From an uncultured Clostridia bacterium (GTDB lineage: Bacteria; Bacillota; Clostridia; Lachnospirales; Lachnospiraceae), in the NCBI GenBank assembly GCA_937888895.1, contig CALASV010000012.1:1-10380 (forward strand): 10,380 bases of DNA. Reading direction: 5' to 3'. The position numbers and the translations under genes were made by a program. Numbering within the stretch: position 1 is the stretch's first letter; each line of letters starts with the position of its first letter. The notes beneath the pieces are model-generated. The model saw only the letters and a program-made list of their open reading frames with translations, was not told where the DNA came from and ran no database searches. Of this stretch, positions 1 through 5,141 are shown one piece after another.

Positions 1-1
1 A

Positions 2-511
2 ATAGCAAAGGAAGAAAAAATTTCCTCTTATTTAGAAGAACTCCTTGGACAACGAAGTAATATTCTTCCTGTGATTCAAAGTGGAAATGATATGCTTGAT
101 GTTATTTTAAATAGTAAATTAAACAGCCTTTCTGAAACAACTATCAAAATAGAGATAAATCGAACCAATGCACCAGAAACGTTTCCTCTTTCTGATGCCG
201 ATTTTTGTTCCTTAATGATAAATCTTATGGATAACGCCATTCATGCAGTTATAAAATGCGAAGAAAAACAGCCTATTCTTTTTCTTGATTTTCATATAAA
301 AAATAACTTTTGGGTATTTACTTGTAAAAACTCAACTAGCATAAAAAGGAAAGAAAAAAATAGAAAACAAGAAACTATACAAATGCATGGTTTTGGATTA
401 TACATTATAGAAAAAATTACAAAACAGTATCATATTTTATATGATACAAAACAAGAATCAAATTTCTATGAGGTTACATTGGCTATTCCACTAACTTACT
501 CTACTAAATAG
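2..511 (+). CDS. Sensor histidine kinase, GHKL ATPase domain (5' end outside window)
   Basis: This is the C-terminal 169 residues of an AgrC-type sensor kinase. The frame is open from base 2, so the GTG at 71 is not a true start, and the sensor and phospho-histidine regions lie outside the window. The visible part begins with a typical linker (QSGNDMLDVILNSK, about residues 26-39). The ATP-binding N-box follows as NLMDNAIHA (residues 74-82), with Asn74, Asp77 and Asn78. The G2 loop is HGFGLYIIEK (129-138). There is no DxGxG G1 box, which is normal for this subfamily (HATPase_c_5). The usual role is to autophosphorylate and pass phosphate to a LytTR regulator, often in response to a peptide. 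The likely partner is the next gene, which is convergent: the two frames overlap by 16 bp (496-511). Family assignment is firm; the signal is unknown. Confidence 0.88.
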   Translation: MAKEEKISSYLEELLGQRSNILPVIQSGNDMLDVILNSKLNSLSETTIKIEINRTNAPETFPLSDADFCSLMINLMDNAIHAVIKCEEKQPILFLDFHIKNNFWVFTCKNSTSIKRKEKNRKQETIQMHGFGLYIIEKITKQYHILYDTKQESNFYEVTLAIPLTYSTK

Positions 512-1197
512 TCCATAAGTTTTTTCTTTATTTCAAAAAAACGATATTTACTAACAGGTAAAATTTTTCCGTTTTTTAATTCAATTTCATAATAACGGAT
601 ATATTGAACAAATGCTAAATTGACTAAATACGAACGATGACATAGAACGAAATTTCCACTAAAAAGCAAATCTTCCAGTTCAGAAATTTTGAATTGAACT
701 TCTAGTTGTTTATTTACAAGTTTCAACAGTACACTTCGCCCCTGTGCTTCTGCATACATAATATCAGAACAACAAATCCTGCACCAACCATTCGTTGTTG
801 GTAGCAGGATTTCTTTTTCCATTTGCTTTCCATAACAAAACAACAATGCTTCTTGCAAAAGATTTTCTTGTATTGGTTTTGCGAGATAACGAACTGCTTG
901 TACTTCATAACCTTGCAGTGCCATTTCTTTATTCCATGATATAAATACAATCGCAGTAGTATCTTGCAAACTTCGTAATTGTTTCGCAAGTGCAATTCCA
1001 TCTACTCCTTCTAATAGTACATCTAGCAAAAGAAGATGAAACTTTGTGCCATCTTGAATGGCATGAAATAATTCTTCTCCACTTTTATAACAAGAAATTT
1101 CACTATCAATCTGGTTCTTTTGCAATATTTCCTTTATCATAGGAACAAGTTCTTCCTGTTCCTTTTGTTCATCTTCGCATACCGCAATTTTATACAT
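496..1197 (-). CDS. LytTR-family response regulator (AgrA/LytR type)
   Basis: This 233-residue protein is full length for the family. The receiver domain (about 1-120) has the acidic cluster CEDE (residues 7-10), the phosphoacceptor Asp59 in LLLLDVLLEGVDG, Ser87 at the switch position and Lys107 in LAKP. The LytTR DNA-binding domain (about 128-230) shows its typical segments: DIMYAEAQGRSV, then FVLCHRSYLVNL, then LPVSKYRF near the end. Such proteins bind direct repeats upstream of virulence, bacteriocin or envelope genes. The ATG at 1197 is preceded by a GGGAGGGGG-like ribosome site about 9 bases upstream. The gene converges on the kinase gene and overlaps its end, unlike the usual kinase-regulator operon. 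Pairing with that kinase is inferred from proximity and family match. No target sites were identified in the window. Confidence 0.93.
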   Translation of the reverse strand: MYKIAVCEDEQKEQEELVPMIKEILQKNQIDSEISCYKSGEELFHAIQDGTKFHLLLLDVLLEGVDGIALAKQLRSLQDTTAIVFISWNKEMALQGYEVQAVRYLAKPIQENLLQEALLFCYGKQMEKEILLPTTNGWCRICCSDIMYAEAQGRSVLLKLVNKQLEVQFKISELEDLLFSGNFVLCHRSYLVNLAFVQYIRYYEIELKNGKILPVSKYRFFEIKKKLMDYLVE

Positions 1198-1253
1198 ACA
1201 GACTACCCCCTCCCGAAAAAAAACTAATTAAAAACTATTATTTAAAAAAATAA

Positions 1254-1282
1254 TTGAAATTATTTCTAAACTATGCTATATT
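1254..1282 (+). promoter_or_regulatory. Promoter of the antitoxin RNA
   Basis: A sigma-A type promoter with -35 TTGAAA (1254-1259), a 17-bp spacer and -10 TATATT (1277-1282). The TGC just before the -10 makes it an extended -10 promoter. Transcription should start near 1289. It points right and is followed by no reading frame, only by an RNA that ends at the 1351-1385 terminator. It lies in the upstream region of the response regulator gene but faces away from it. Confidence 0.75.
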
Positions 1283-1288
1283 ACATTT

Positions 1289-1318
1289 AAATAAAGCACC
1301 CACTCCAAAGTGGATGCT
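1289..1318 (-). terminator. Terminator of the toxin mRNA
   Basis: Read leftward, the DNA gives GCATCCACT, a TTGG loop and AGTGGGTGC, a 9-bp stem with one G-U pair, followed by TTTATTT. The T-run is interrupted by one A, so the terminator is moderate. On the other strand the same bases form the 5' hairpin of the antitoxin RNA, with a mismatch in place of the G-U pair. The 3' arm can instead pair with the toxin mRNA 5' end. Confidence 0.55.
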
Positions 1319-1350
1319 CCTCGGCAGGGTTTTATGTACTAACGGACAAC

Positions 1351-1385
1351 GCCTATCCTGTGGTCAGACAGGATAGGCATTTTTT
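1351..1385 (+). terminator. Intrinsic terminator of the antitoxin RNA
   Basis: GCCTATCCTGT (1351-1361) pairs perfectly with ACAGGATAGGC (1368-1378) across a 6-base loop, an 11-bp stem, followed by ATTTTTT. The T-run overlaps the toxin stop codon (1384-1386). Leftward there is no T-run after the stem, so it should stop only rightward transcripts. In the toxin mRNA the same stem sits right after the stop codon and may protect the 3' UTR. Confidence 0.85.
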
Positions 1386-1500
1386 ACTTATCTTTCTTTT
1401 TCTTATCAAGAAAGGCAAGTAATACAAGCAACAGCGTACATGAGGAAATGGACAAGCCAATTATCTCAATAACAATCATAATGATTTCATAATCTGTCAT
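1384..1500 (-). CDS. Small membrane toxin, BsrG/TxpA-like (putative holin-like toxin)
   Basis: A 38-residue peptide that starts MTDYEIIMIVIEIIGL, has a hydrophobic stretch at about residues 6-31 and ends in a charged tail, DKKKKDK. The pattern M-T-x-Y-E, then hydrophobic, then lysine tail, and the length of 38, fit B. subtilis BsrG and TxpA and the holin-like toxin family (Hol_Tox). These peptides insert in or perturb the membrane when made in excess. The ATG at 1500 is chosen because GGGAGGTGAT ends a few bases upstream. The in-frame ATG at 1506 is too close to that site, and the one at 1572 lies at the very 5' end of the predicted mRNA. The leader can hide the ribosome site in an 8-bp stem, and an antisense RNA covers the 3' UTR. 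Family call is good; toxicity is inferred. Confidence 0.8.
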   Translation of the reverse strand: MTDYEIIMIVIEIIGLSISSCTLLLVLLAFLDKKKKDK

Positions 1501-1508
1501 CTGCATCA

Positions 1509-1557
1509 CCTCCCTTTTATGTATTCCGATGAGTCGGTCTGCAACTACTAAGGGAGG
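1509..1557 (-). promoter_or_regulatory. Anti-Shine-Dalgarno stem in the toxin leader
   Basis: In the toxin mRNA, CCTCCCTT (DNA 1550-1557) is perfectly complementary to AAGGGAGG (DNA 1509-1516), the core of the toxin ribosome site; a flanking G-U pair can extend the stem to 9 bp. The loop holds a small CCGA/TCGG hairpin (1526-1537) and TACATAAAA (1515-1523 reversed), which the antitoxin RNA could pair with. Folding would block translation, a common safeguard in type I toxin mRNAs. Complementarity is seen directly; the role is inferred. Confidence 0.65.
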
Positions 1558-1590
1558 CTGCCACCCTGTCATGGGTGCTTTCTGCGAATA

Positions 1591-1619
1591 ATTCTAACAT
1601 ATTTTTCTTGCTAATTCAA
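1591..1619 (-). promoter_or_regulatory. Promoter of the toxin mRNA
   Basis: Read leftward: -35 TTGAAT (1619-1614), 17-bp spacer, -10 TAGAAT (1596-1591), with TGT before the -10 (extended -10). The start should be near 1583, giving a leader of about 83 nt and an mRNA of about 295 nt. The design matches the antitoxin promoter, and both transcripts would begin close to the same sequence, AAAGCACCCA. Confidence 0.75.
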
Positions 1620-1720
1620 CATAATTTATCCCTTAATTTTTCTCTAAAAATTCCTCACAATCACCCAATAAAAATTTCTTTTCCATCTTTTTTTGTTACC
1701 TATTACCTATATTATTATTA

Positions 1721-1810
1721 TTTAGATTATTCTAAATTACTCTAGTCATAATGCTAAAAATTTGATAAAATAAAAGTGTTATAAATGTTGTAAAAACAGT
1801 TTTATAAATG
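1721..1810 (+). promoter_or_regulatory. Possible control region of the nan genes
   Basis: The stretch from about 1620 to 1838 is very AT-rich and precedes the first nan gene. Two structures stand out. TTTAGA-TTAT-TCTAAA (1721-1736) is a perfect inverted repeat. TTATAAATG occurs twice in the same direction (1779-1787 and 1802-1810), 23 bp apart, about two helix turns, flanking TGTAAAAACAGTTTTA. Either could bind a regulator such as an RpiR-type NanR, but neither matches a site I can name. No convincing -35/-10 pair was found; TTGATA at 1762 has no good -10 at 16-18 bp. Confidence 0.3.
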
Positions 1811-1838
1811 CAAATTTTAACAGAAAAGGAGAAGTGCT

Positions 1839-2969
1839 ATGATTTACGGAAATGACAAACAACTTTCCAAATTCAACTATTTGGAAGAAAAAATTCAAGT
1901 ATGTTTTGAGTACATGAAAAGCCACAATTTCGCCGAAATGAAGTTAGGAAGATATGAAATTGATGGTAGTAATATCTACATGAATTTAGAAGAATTTACA
2001 ACTACTACCGCTGATAATCGTATTTGGGAAGCACACAAAAATTACATGGACATTCATTACATTGTCAAAGGTGCAGAACAAATTGGTTTTGCTTTCTTAG
2101 ATAATATGACACAAGTAGAATACAGAGAACCTTCTGACCTTATGGTATTAACAGGAACTGGTGCTGGTACAGCCATCTTAAATGCTGGTGATTTCATGAT
2201 TTGTTATCCAGACGATGTACATCAAGCTGGAGTTCAAGTAGGGGAATCTTGCCTTATTCGAAAAGCAGTATTTAAAATACGTGTAACAAATCCTATCGAA
2301 GCATTACGTGGAAAATTAATTGTTTCTTGTCAAGCACTCCCTCATGAACCTTTACATTCTTCTTATATTATGGGTAGAATGGCAGCCGCTGCGAAAGAAG
2401 GTGGTGCTGTTGGTATTCGTGCCAATACAAGAGAAGATATTGCACAAATTAAAGCAGAAACAAATCTTCCAGTTATCGGTATTGTAAAGAGAGATTATGA
2501 AGATTCTAATGTATACATTACTCCTACAATGAAAGAAATTGATGAACTTATGATAGTAAAACCTGAAATTATTGCTATGGATGCTACGATTGCTTTAAGA
2601 CCAGGTGGAAAAACATTAGACGAATTTTTCAAAGAAGCAAAAGCAAAATATCCAAATCAGCTTTGGATGGCAGACTGTTCTACTGTAGAAGAAGCACTTC
2701 ATGCAGATGAACTTGGATTTGACTTTATTGGTACAACAATGGTTGGTTATACACCACAAAGCAAGAATTTAAAAATTGAAACAAATGATTTTGAAATTAT
2801 TCGTGAAATTTTATCCAAAGCAAAACACCCTGTTATCGCAGAAGGTAATATCAATACACCTGCAAAAGTAAAGAGAGTTATCGAGCTTGGATGTTTCAGC
2901 GTTGTTGTAGGTTCTATTATTACAAGACCACAATTAATTACAAAAGAATTTGCAAAAGTATTGGAATAA
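1839..2969 (+). CDS. nanE: Fusion of YhcH/NanQ-type anomerase and ManNAc-6-phosphate 2-epimerase (NanE)
   Basis: Two enzymes in one 376-residue chain. Residues about 1-150 are a YhcH/YjgK/YiaL domain. This cupin-like family includes E. coli NanQ, which speeds anomer conversion of sialic acid. Conserved His66 and His73 (EAHKNYMDIHY) and His128 (YPDDVHQAGV) are present. Residues about 158-376 are a full NanE, a TIM barrel that converts ManNAc-6-P to GlcNAc-6-P. It begins GKLIVSCQALPHEPLHSS and has IRAN (Arg194), the catalytic-type Lys217 in GIVKRDY, Asp248 in MDAT, Glu335 in AEGNINT and the phosphate loop VVVGSIITRP. There is no stop or frameshift between the parts, and the linker (about 150-157) is only a few residues. 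The ribosome site AAAGGAGAAG sits 5-6 bases before the ATG. This is the first gene of the nan cluster. NanE function is well supported; anomerase activity is inferred from family. Confidence 0.92.
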   Translation: MIYGNDKQLSKFNYLEEKIQVCFEYMKSHNFAEMKLGRYEIDGSNIYMNLEEFTTTTADNRIWEAHKNYMDIHYIVKGAEQIGFAFLDNMTQVEYREPSDLMVLTGTGAGTAILNAGDFMICYPDDVHQAGVQVGESCLIRKAVFKIRVTNPIEALRGKLIVSCQALPHEPLHSSYIMGRMAAAAKEGGAVGIRANTREDIAQIKAETNLPVIGIVKRDYEDSNVYITPTMKEIDELMIVKPEIIAMDATIALRPGGKTLDEFFKEAKAKYPNQLWMADCSTVEEALHADELGFDFIGTTMVGYTPQSKNLKIETNDFEIIREILSKAKHPVIAEGNINTPAKVKRVIELGCFSVVVGSIITRPQLITKEFAKVLE

Positions 2970-2975
2970 TTTTTA

Positions 2976-3043
2976 TTACTATTTCATCTAATGATGAAAA
3001 ATCTTATGTTTCTATTTAACAGATGAATAGTAAATAATTTTTT
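2976..3043 (+). terminator. Imperfect hairpin between nanE and nanK
   Basis: TTACTATTTCATCT (2976-2989) pairs with AGATGAATAGTAA (3021-3033) with one bulged T, followed by ATAATTTTTT. A competing small hairpin, TTTCATC-TAAT-GATGAAA, sits at the left arm. The stem is AT-rich and the loop is long, so it may be a weak terminator or an RNA processing or stability site that lowers nanK-nanA expression rather than a full stop. Confidence 0.4.
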
Positions 3044-3073
3044 ACATCATGATAAGGAGAAGTGAAAACTTAT

Positions 3074-3964
3074 ATGAGAATTGTAGTAATGGATATTGGT
3101 GGAACTGCCATTAAAACAGGAATTTGGAATGGAGTTACTTTGTCGGAACAAAAAGAATGGGACACCAATGCCAAACAAGGTGGAACTTATTTAATAGAGC
3201 GTGTGAAAAAAATTTTACATAATTATGGTATTTTTGATGCGATTGGTATTAGTACAGCAGGACAAGTTAATACAACGGATGGCAGTATCCATTATGCAAA
3301 TGACAATATTCCCGGTTACACAGGTATGAAGGTAAAACAAATATTAGAACAAGAATTTCATGTTCCTGTTGGCATTGAAAATGATGTAAATGCTGCTGCA
3401 CTTGGCGAACTTCATTTTGGTGCTGGACAAGGATTACAAAATTTTCTTTGTATTACTTATGGTACAGGTGTTGGTGGAGCAATTATTATGGATGGAAAAG
3501 TTTATTCAGGTGCTACTTATTCTGGTGGTGGTTTTGGTGGTATTTTAATACACCCAGAACAAATGCAAGCTGACGTAGAATTTAGTGGTTGTTATGAAAA
3601 ATGTGCTTCTGCTACAGCACTTGTAAAAAAAGCAATCGAAGTAGATGCTTCCTTAACAAATGGTCGTAAAATTTTTGAAGCATTTGACCGACCTGAAATT
3701 AAAGCAGTCATTGATGCTTGGATTGATGAAATAGTCTATGGTTTAGTTACTTTAATTCATATTTTTAATCCTTCGGATATTTTACTTGGTGGTGGTATTT
3801 TAGCACAACCGTATGTCAGTAGCGAAGTAATAAAACGAGTAGACGAAAAAGTATCACCCGGATTTTTAGGAACAAAAATCAGACAAACTGCTCTTGGAAA
3901 TCAAGCAGGTATGATGGGTGCTGTTTGGTTAGCCCAACAAGAATTAGAAAAAGAACTTTCCTAA
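3074..3964 (+). CDS. nanK: ROK-family N-acetylmannosamine kinase
   Basis: This 296-residue ROK sugar kinase is expected to phosphorylate ManNAc with ATP to ManNAc-6-P in the cytoplasm. The N-terminal phosphate loop is DIGGTAIKTG (residues 8-17). The catalytic Asp104 lies in GIENDVNAAALGE, and the second ATP-binding segment is YGTGVGGAI (129-137). The usual ROK zinc motif (H, then CxCGxxGC) is degenerate: only His160 and the SGCYEKC segment (171-177) remain. A GTG at 3062 could add four residues but lies 1 base after the AAGGAGA site (3054-3060). The ATG at 3074 is therefore preferred, although its 13-base spacing is long. Position between nanE and nanA supports ManNAc as substrate; ROK enzymes also act on glucose or GlcNAc, so substrate is inferred from context. 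Confidence 0.88.
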   Translation: MRIVVMDIGGTAIKTGIWNGVTLSEQKEWDTNAKQGGTYLIERVKKILHNYGIFDAIGISTAGQVNTTDGSIHYANDNIPGYTGMKVKQILEQEFHVPVGIENDVNAAALGELHFGAGQGLQNFLCITYGTGVGGAIIMDGKVYSGATYSGGGFGGILIHPEQMQADVEFSGCYEKCASATALVKKAIEVDASLTNGRKIFEAFDRPEIKAVIDAWIDEIVYGLVTLIHIFNPSDILLGGGILAQPYVSSEVIKRVDEKVSPGFLGTKIRQTALGNQAGMMGAVWLAQQELEKELS

Positions 3965-4075
3965 AATAAATACCATTATTTTTCCACAAAAATATTCCGT
4001 TTTTATTCAGTAATTAACAATATAAAACTTATTTTGAGTTAAAAAATTTAAGACTATCTAAAGGAGAAATGACTT

Positions 4076-4993
4076 ATGAAAGATATTACAAAATATCAAG
4101 GAATTATTCCTGCATTATATGCATGTTATGATGACAACGGTGCTATTAGCCCAGAAAGAGTAGAAGCTTTTACAGAACACTTAATTCAAAAAGGTGTAAA
4201 GGGTCTTTATGTTGGTGGTTCTTCTGGTGAATGTATTTATCAAAGTGTTGCAGAACGTAAGCTTTTATTAGAACACGTTATGAAAGTAGCAAAAGGAAGA
4301 ATTACCATTATTGCTCATGTTGCTTGTAATAACACCAAAGATAGTATGGAATTAGCTGCTCATGCAGAAAGCGTTGGTGTAGATGCCATTGCTTCCATTC
4401 CTCCAATTTATTTCCGTTTACCAGAACATGCTATTGCTCAGTATTGGAATGATATCTCTTCTGCTGCCCCAAATACAGAATTTATTATTTACAATATTCC
4501 TCAATTAGCAGGTGTATCTTTAACACTTCCATTACTTCGTGAAATGTTAAAAAATAAAAATGTTGTTGGTGTAAAAAATAGTTCTATGCCTGTACAAGAT
4601 ATCCAGATGTTCAAAATGGAAGGTGGCAAAGACTTCATCGTATTCAACGGTCCAGATGAACAGTTAGTTTCTGGTTTAGTTATTGGTGCAGAAGGTGGTA
4701 TCGGTGGAACTTATGGTGTAATGCCAGAACTCTACTTAAAAATTGTTGAACTAGTAAAAGAAAATAAGATAAAAGAAGCTCAGGAAATCCAGTACGCAGC
4801 AGATGCTATTATTTACAAAATGTGCTCTTGCCGTGGAAATATGTATGCTGTGATTAAGGAAATTATTAAACGCCGTGAAGGACTTAATCTTGGTGATGTA
4901 CGTAGACCACTTGCTTCCCTTGTAGAAGCAGATATGCCAATTGTAGAAGAATGTATTGCTATGATTGATGAAGCCATCAAGAAATTTTGTTAG
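4076..4993 (+). CDS. nanA: N-acetylneuraminate lyase (sialic acid aldolase)
   Basis: This 305-residue TIM-barrel enzyme belongs to the dihydrodipicolinate synthase/NanA family. It splits N-acetylneuraminate to ManNAc and pyruvate. The pyruvate-binding loop is GGSSGE (47-52), the catalytic Tyr139 is in IIYNIPQLAG, and the Schiff-base Lys167 is in VVGVKNSS, positions close to E. coli NanA Tyr137 and Lys165. FNGPDEQ (190-196) and GAEGGIGGTYGVMP follow at the back of the barrel. Length is normal for NanA. The gene starts at ATG with AAAGGAGAAA about 6 bases upstream, the same style of ribosome site as nanE. The 111-bp gap after nanK holds no clear promoter or terminator, so it is probably cotranscribed. 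The neighbours make NanA far more likely than a dihydrodipicolinate synthase. Confidence 0.92.
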   Translation: MKDITKYQGIIPALYACYDDNGAISPERVEAFTEHLIQKGVKGLYVGGSSGECIYQSVAERKLLLEHVMKVAKGRITIIAHVACNNTKDSMELAAHAESVGVDAIASIPPIYFRLPEHAIAQYWNDISSAAPNTEFIIYNIPQLAGVSLTLPLLREMLKNKNVVGVKNSSMPVQDIQMFKMEGGKDFIVFNGPDEQLVSGLVIGAEGGIGGTYGVMPELYLKIVELVKENKIKEAQEIQYAADAIIYKMCSCRGNMYAVIKEIIKRREGLNLGDVRRPLASLVEADMPIVEECIAMIDEAIKKFC

Positions 4994-5028
4994 ACTTTGC
5001 TTTCCTAGATAAATCAGCTTGATTTTGC

Positions 5029-5134
5029 AAAAGGGAATATCACAAAATGAATCTAGTTTGTAAAATATAGTATACCTATCGAAAGCGATAGACTATATTT
5101 TGACTAAATTTTTCATTTTGTAATATTCCCTTTT
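5029..5134. repeat. 106-bp imperfect palindrome, bidirectional terminator or MITE-like element
   Basis: The outer arms AAAAGGGAATATcACAAAAT (from 5029) and its mirrored copy ATTTTGTaATATTCCCTTTT (to 5134) match over about 20 bases with one change. Inside are further pairing blocks: AAAATATAGT (5062-5071) with ACTATATTTT (5092-5101), and CTATCG (5076-5081) with CGATAG (5086-5091) around an AAAG tip. It fills nearly all of the 148-bp gap between the convergent nanA and AAA-ATPase-like genes, so it could end transcripts from both sides. Its length, bulges and near-symmetric ends also suit a small non-coding mobile element; no clear target duplication is seen. Confidence 0.7.
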
Positions 5135-5141
5135 CTTTATC

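Larger units (their letters stand above)
1289..1385 (+). ncRNA. Candidate antisense RNA antitoxin (type I TA)
   Basis: A predicted RNA of about 97 nt, from a start near 1289 to the T-run at 1380-1385. It is bounded by a good extended -10 promoter and a strong intrinsic terminator and has no plausible reading frame. It folds into a 5' hairpin (GCACCCACT with AGTGGATGC, 1297-1318) and the terminator stem. The toxin mRNA on the opposite strand is expected to run to about 1289, so this RNA would pair along its whole length with the toxin 3' UTR. That is the layout of RatA/txpA and SR4/bsrG in Bacillus subtilis. It also carries TTTTATGTA (1330-1338), complementary to the toxin leader beside its ribosome site. 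The function is inferred from layout; no sequence match to a named RNA family is claimed. Confidence 0.7.

Noticed and set aside
71..73. GTG start for the kinase fragment
   Set aside because: The frame is open to the window edge and the upstream codons already encode conserved kinase linker sequence.
723..1001. 92-residue - strand frame
   Set aside because: It is inside the response regulator gene in another frame and has no domain or ribosome site of its own.
1384..1572. 62-residue version of the toxin starting at ATG 1572
   Set aside because: That ATG lies about 11 bases from the predicted mRNA start and has no ribosome site. The strong GGGAGGTGAT site and the family length of 38 support the start at 1500.
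3062..3073. GTG start giving four extra residues to NanK
   Set aside because: It is 1 base from the AAGGAGA site, too close for initiation; ATG 3074 leads straight into the ROK motif.
3963..3982. AAAATAA/TTATTTT hairpin after nanK as a terminator
   Set aside because: The stem is only seven A-T pairs and would be unstable; T-rich sequence is common in this DNA.
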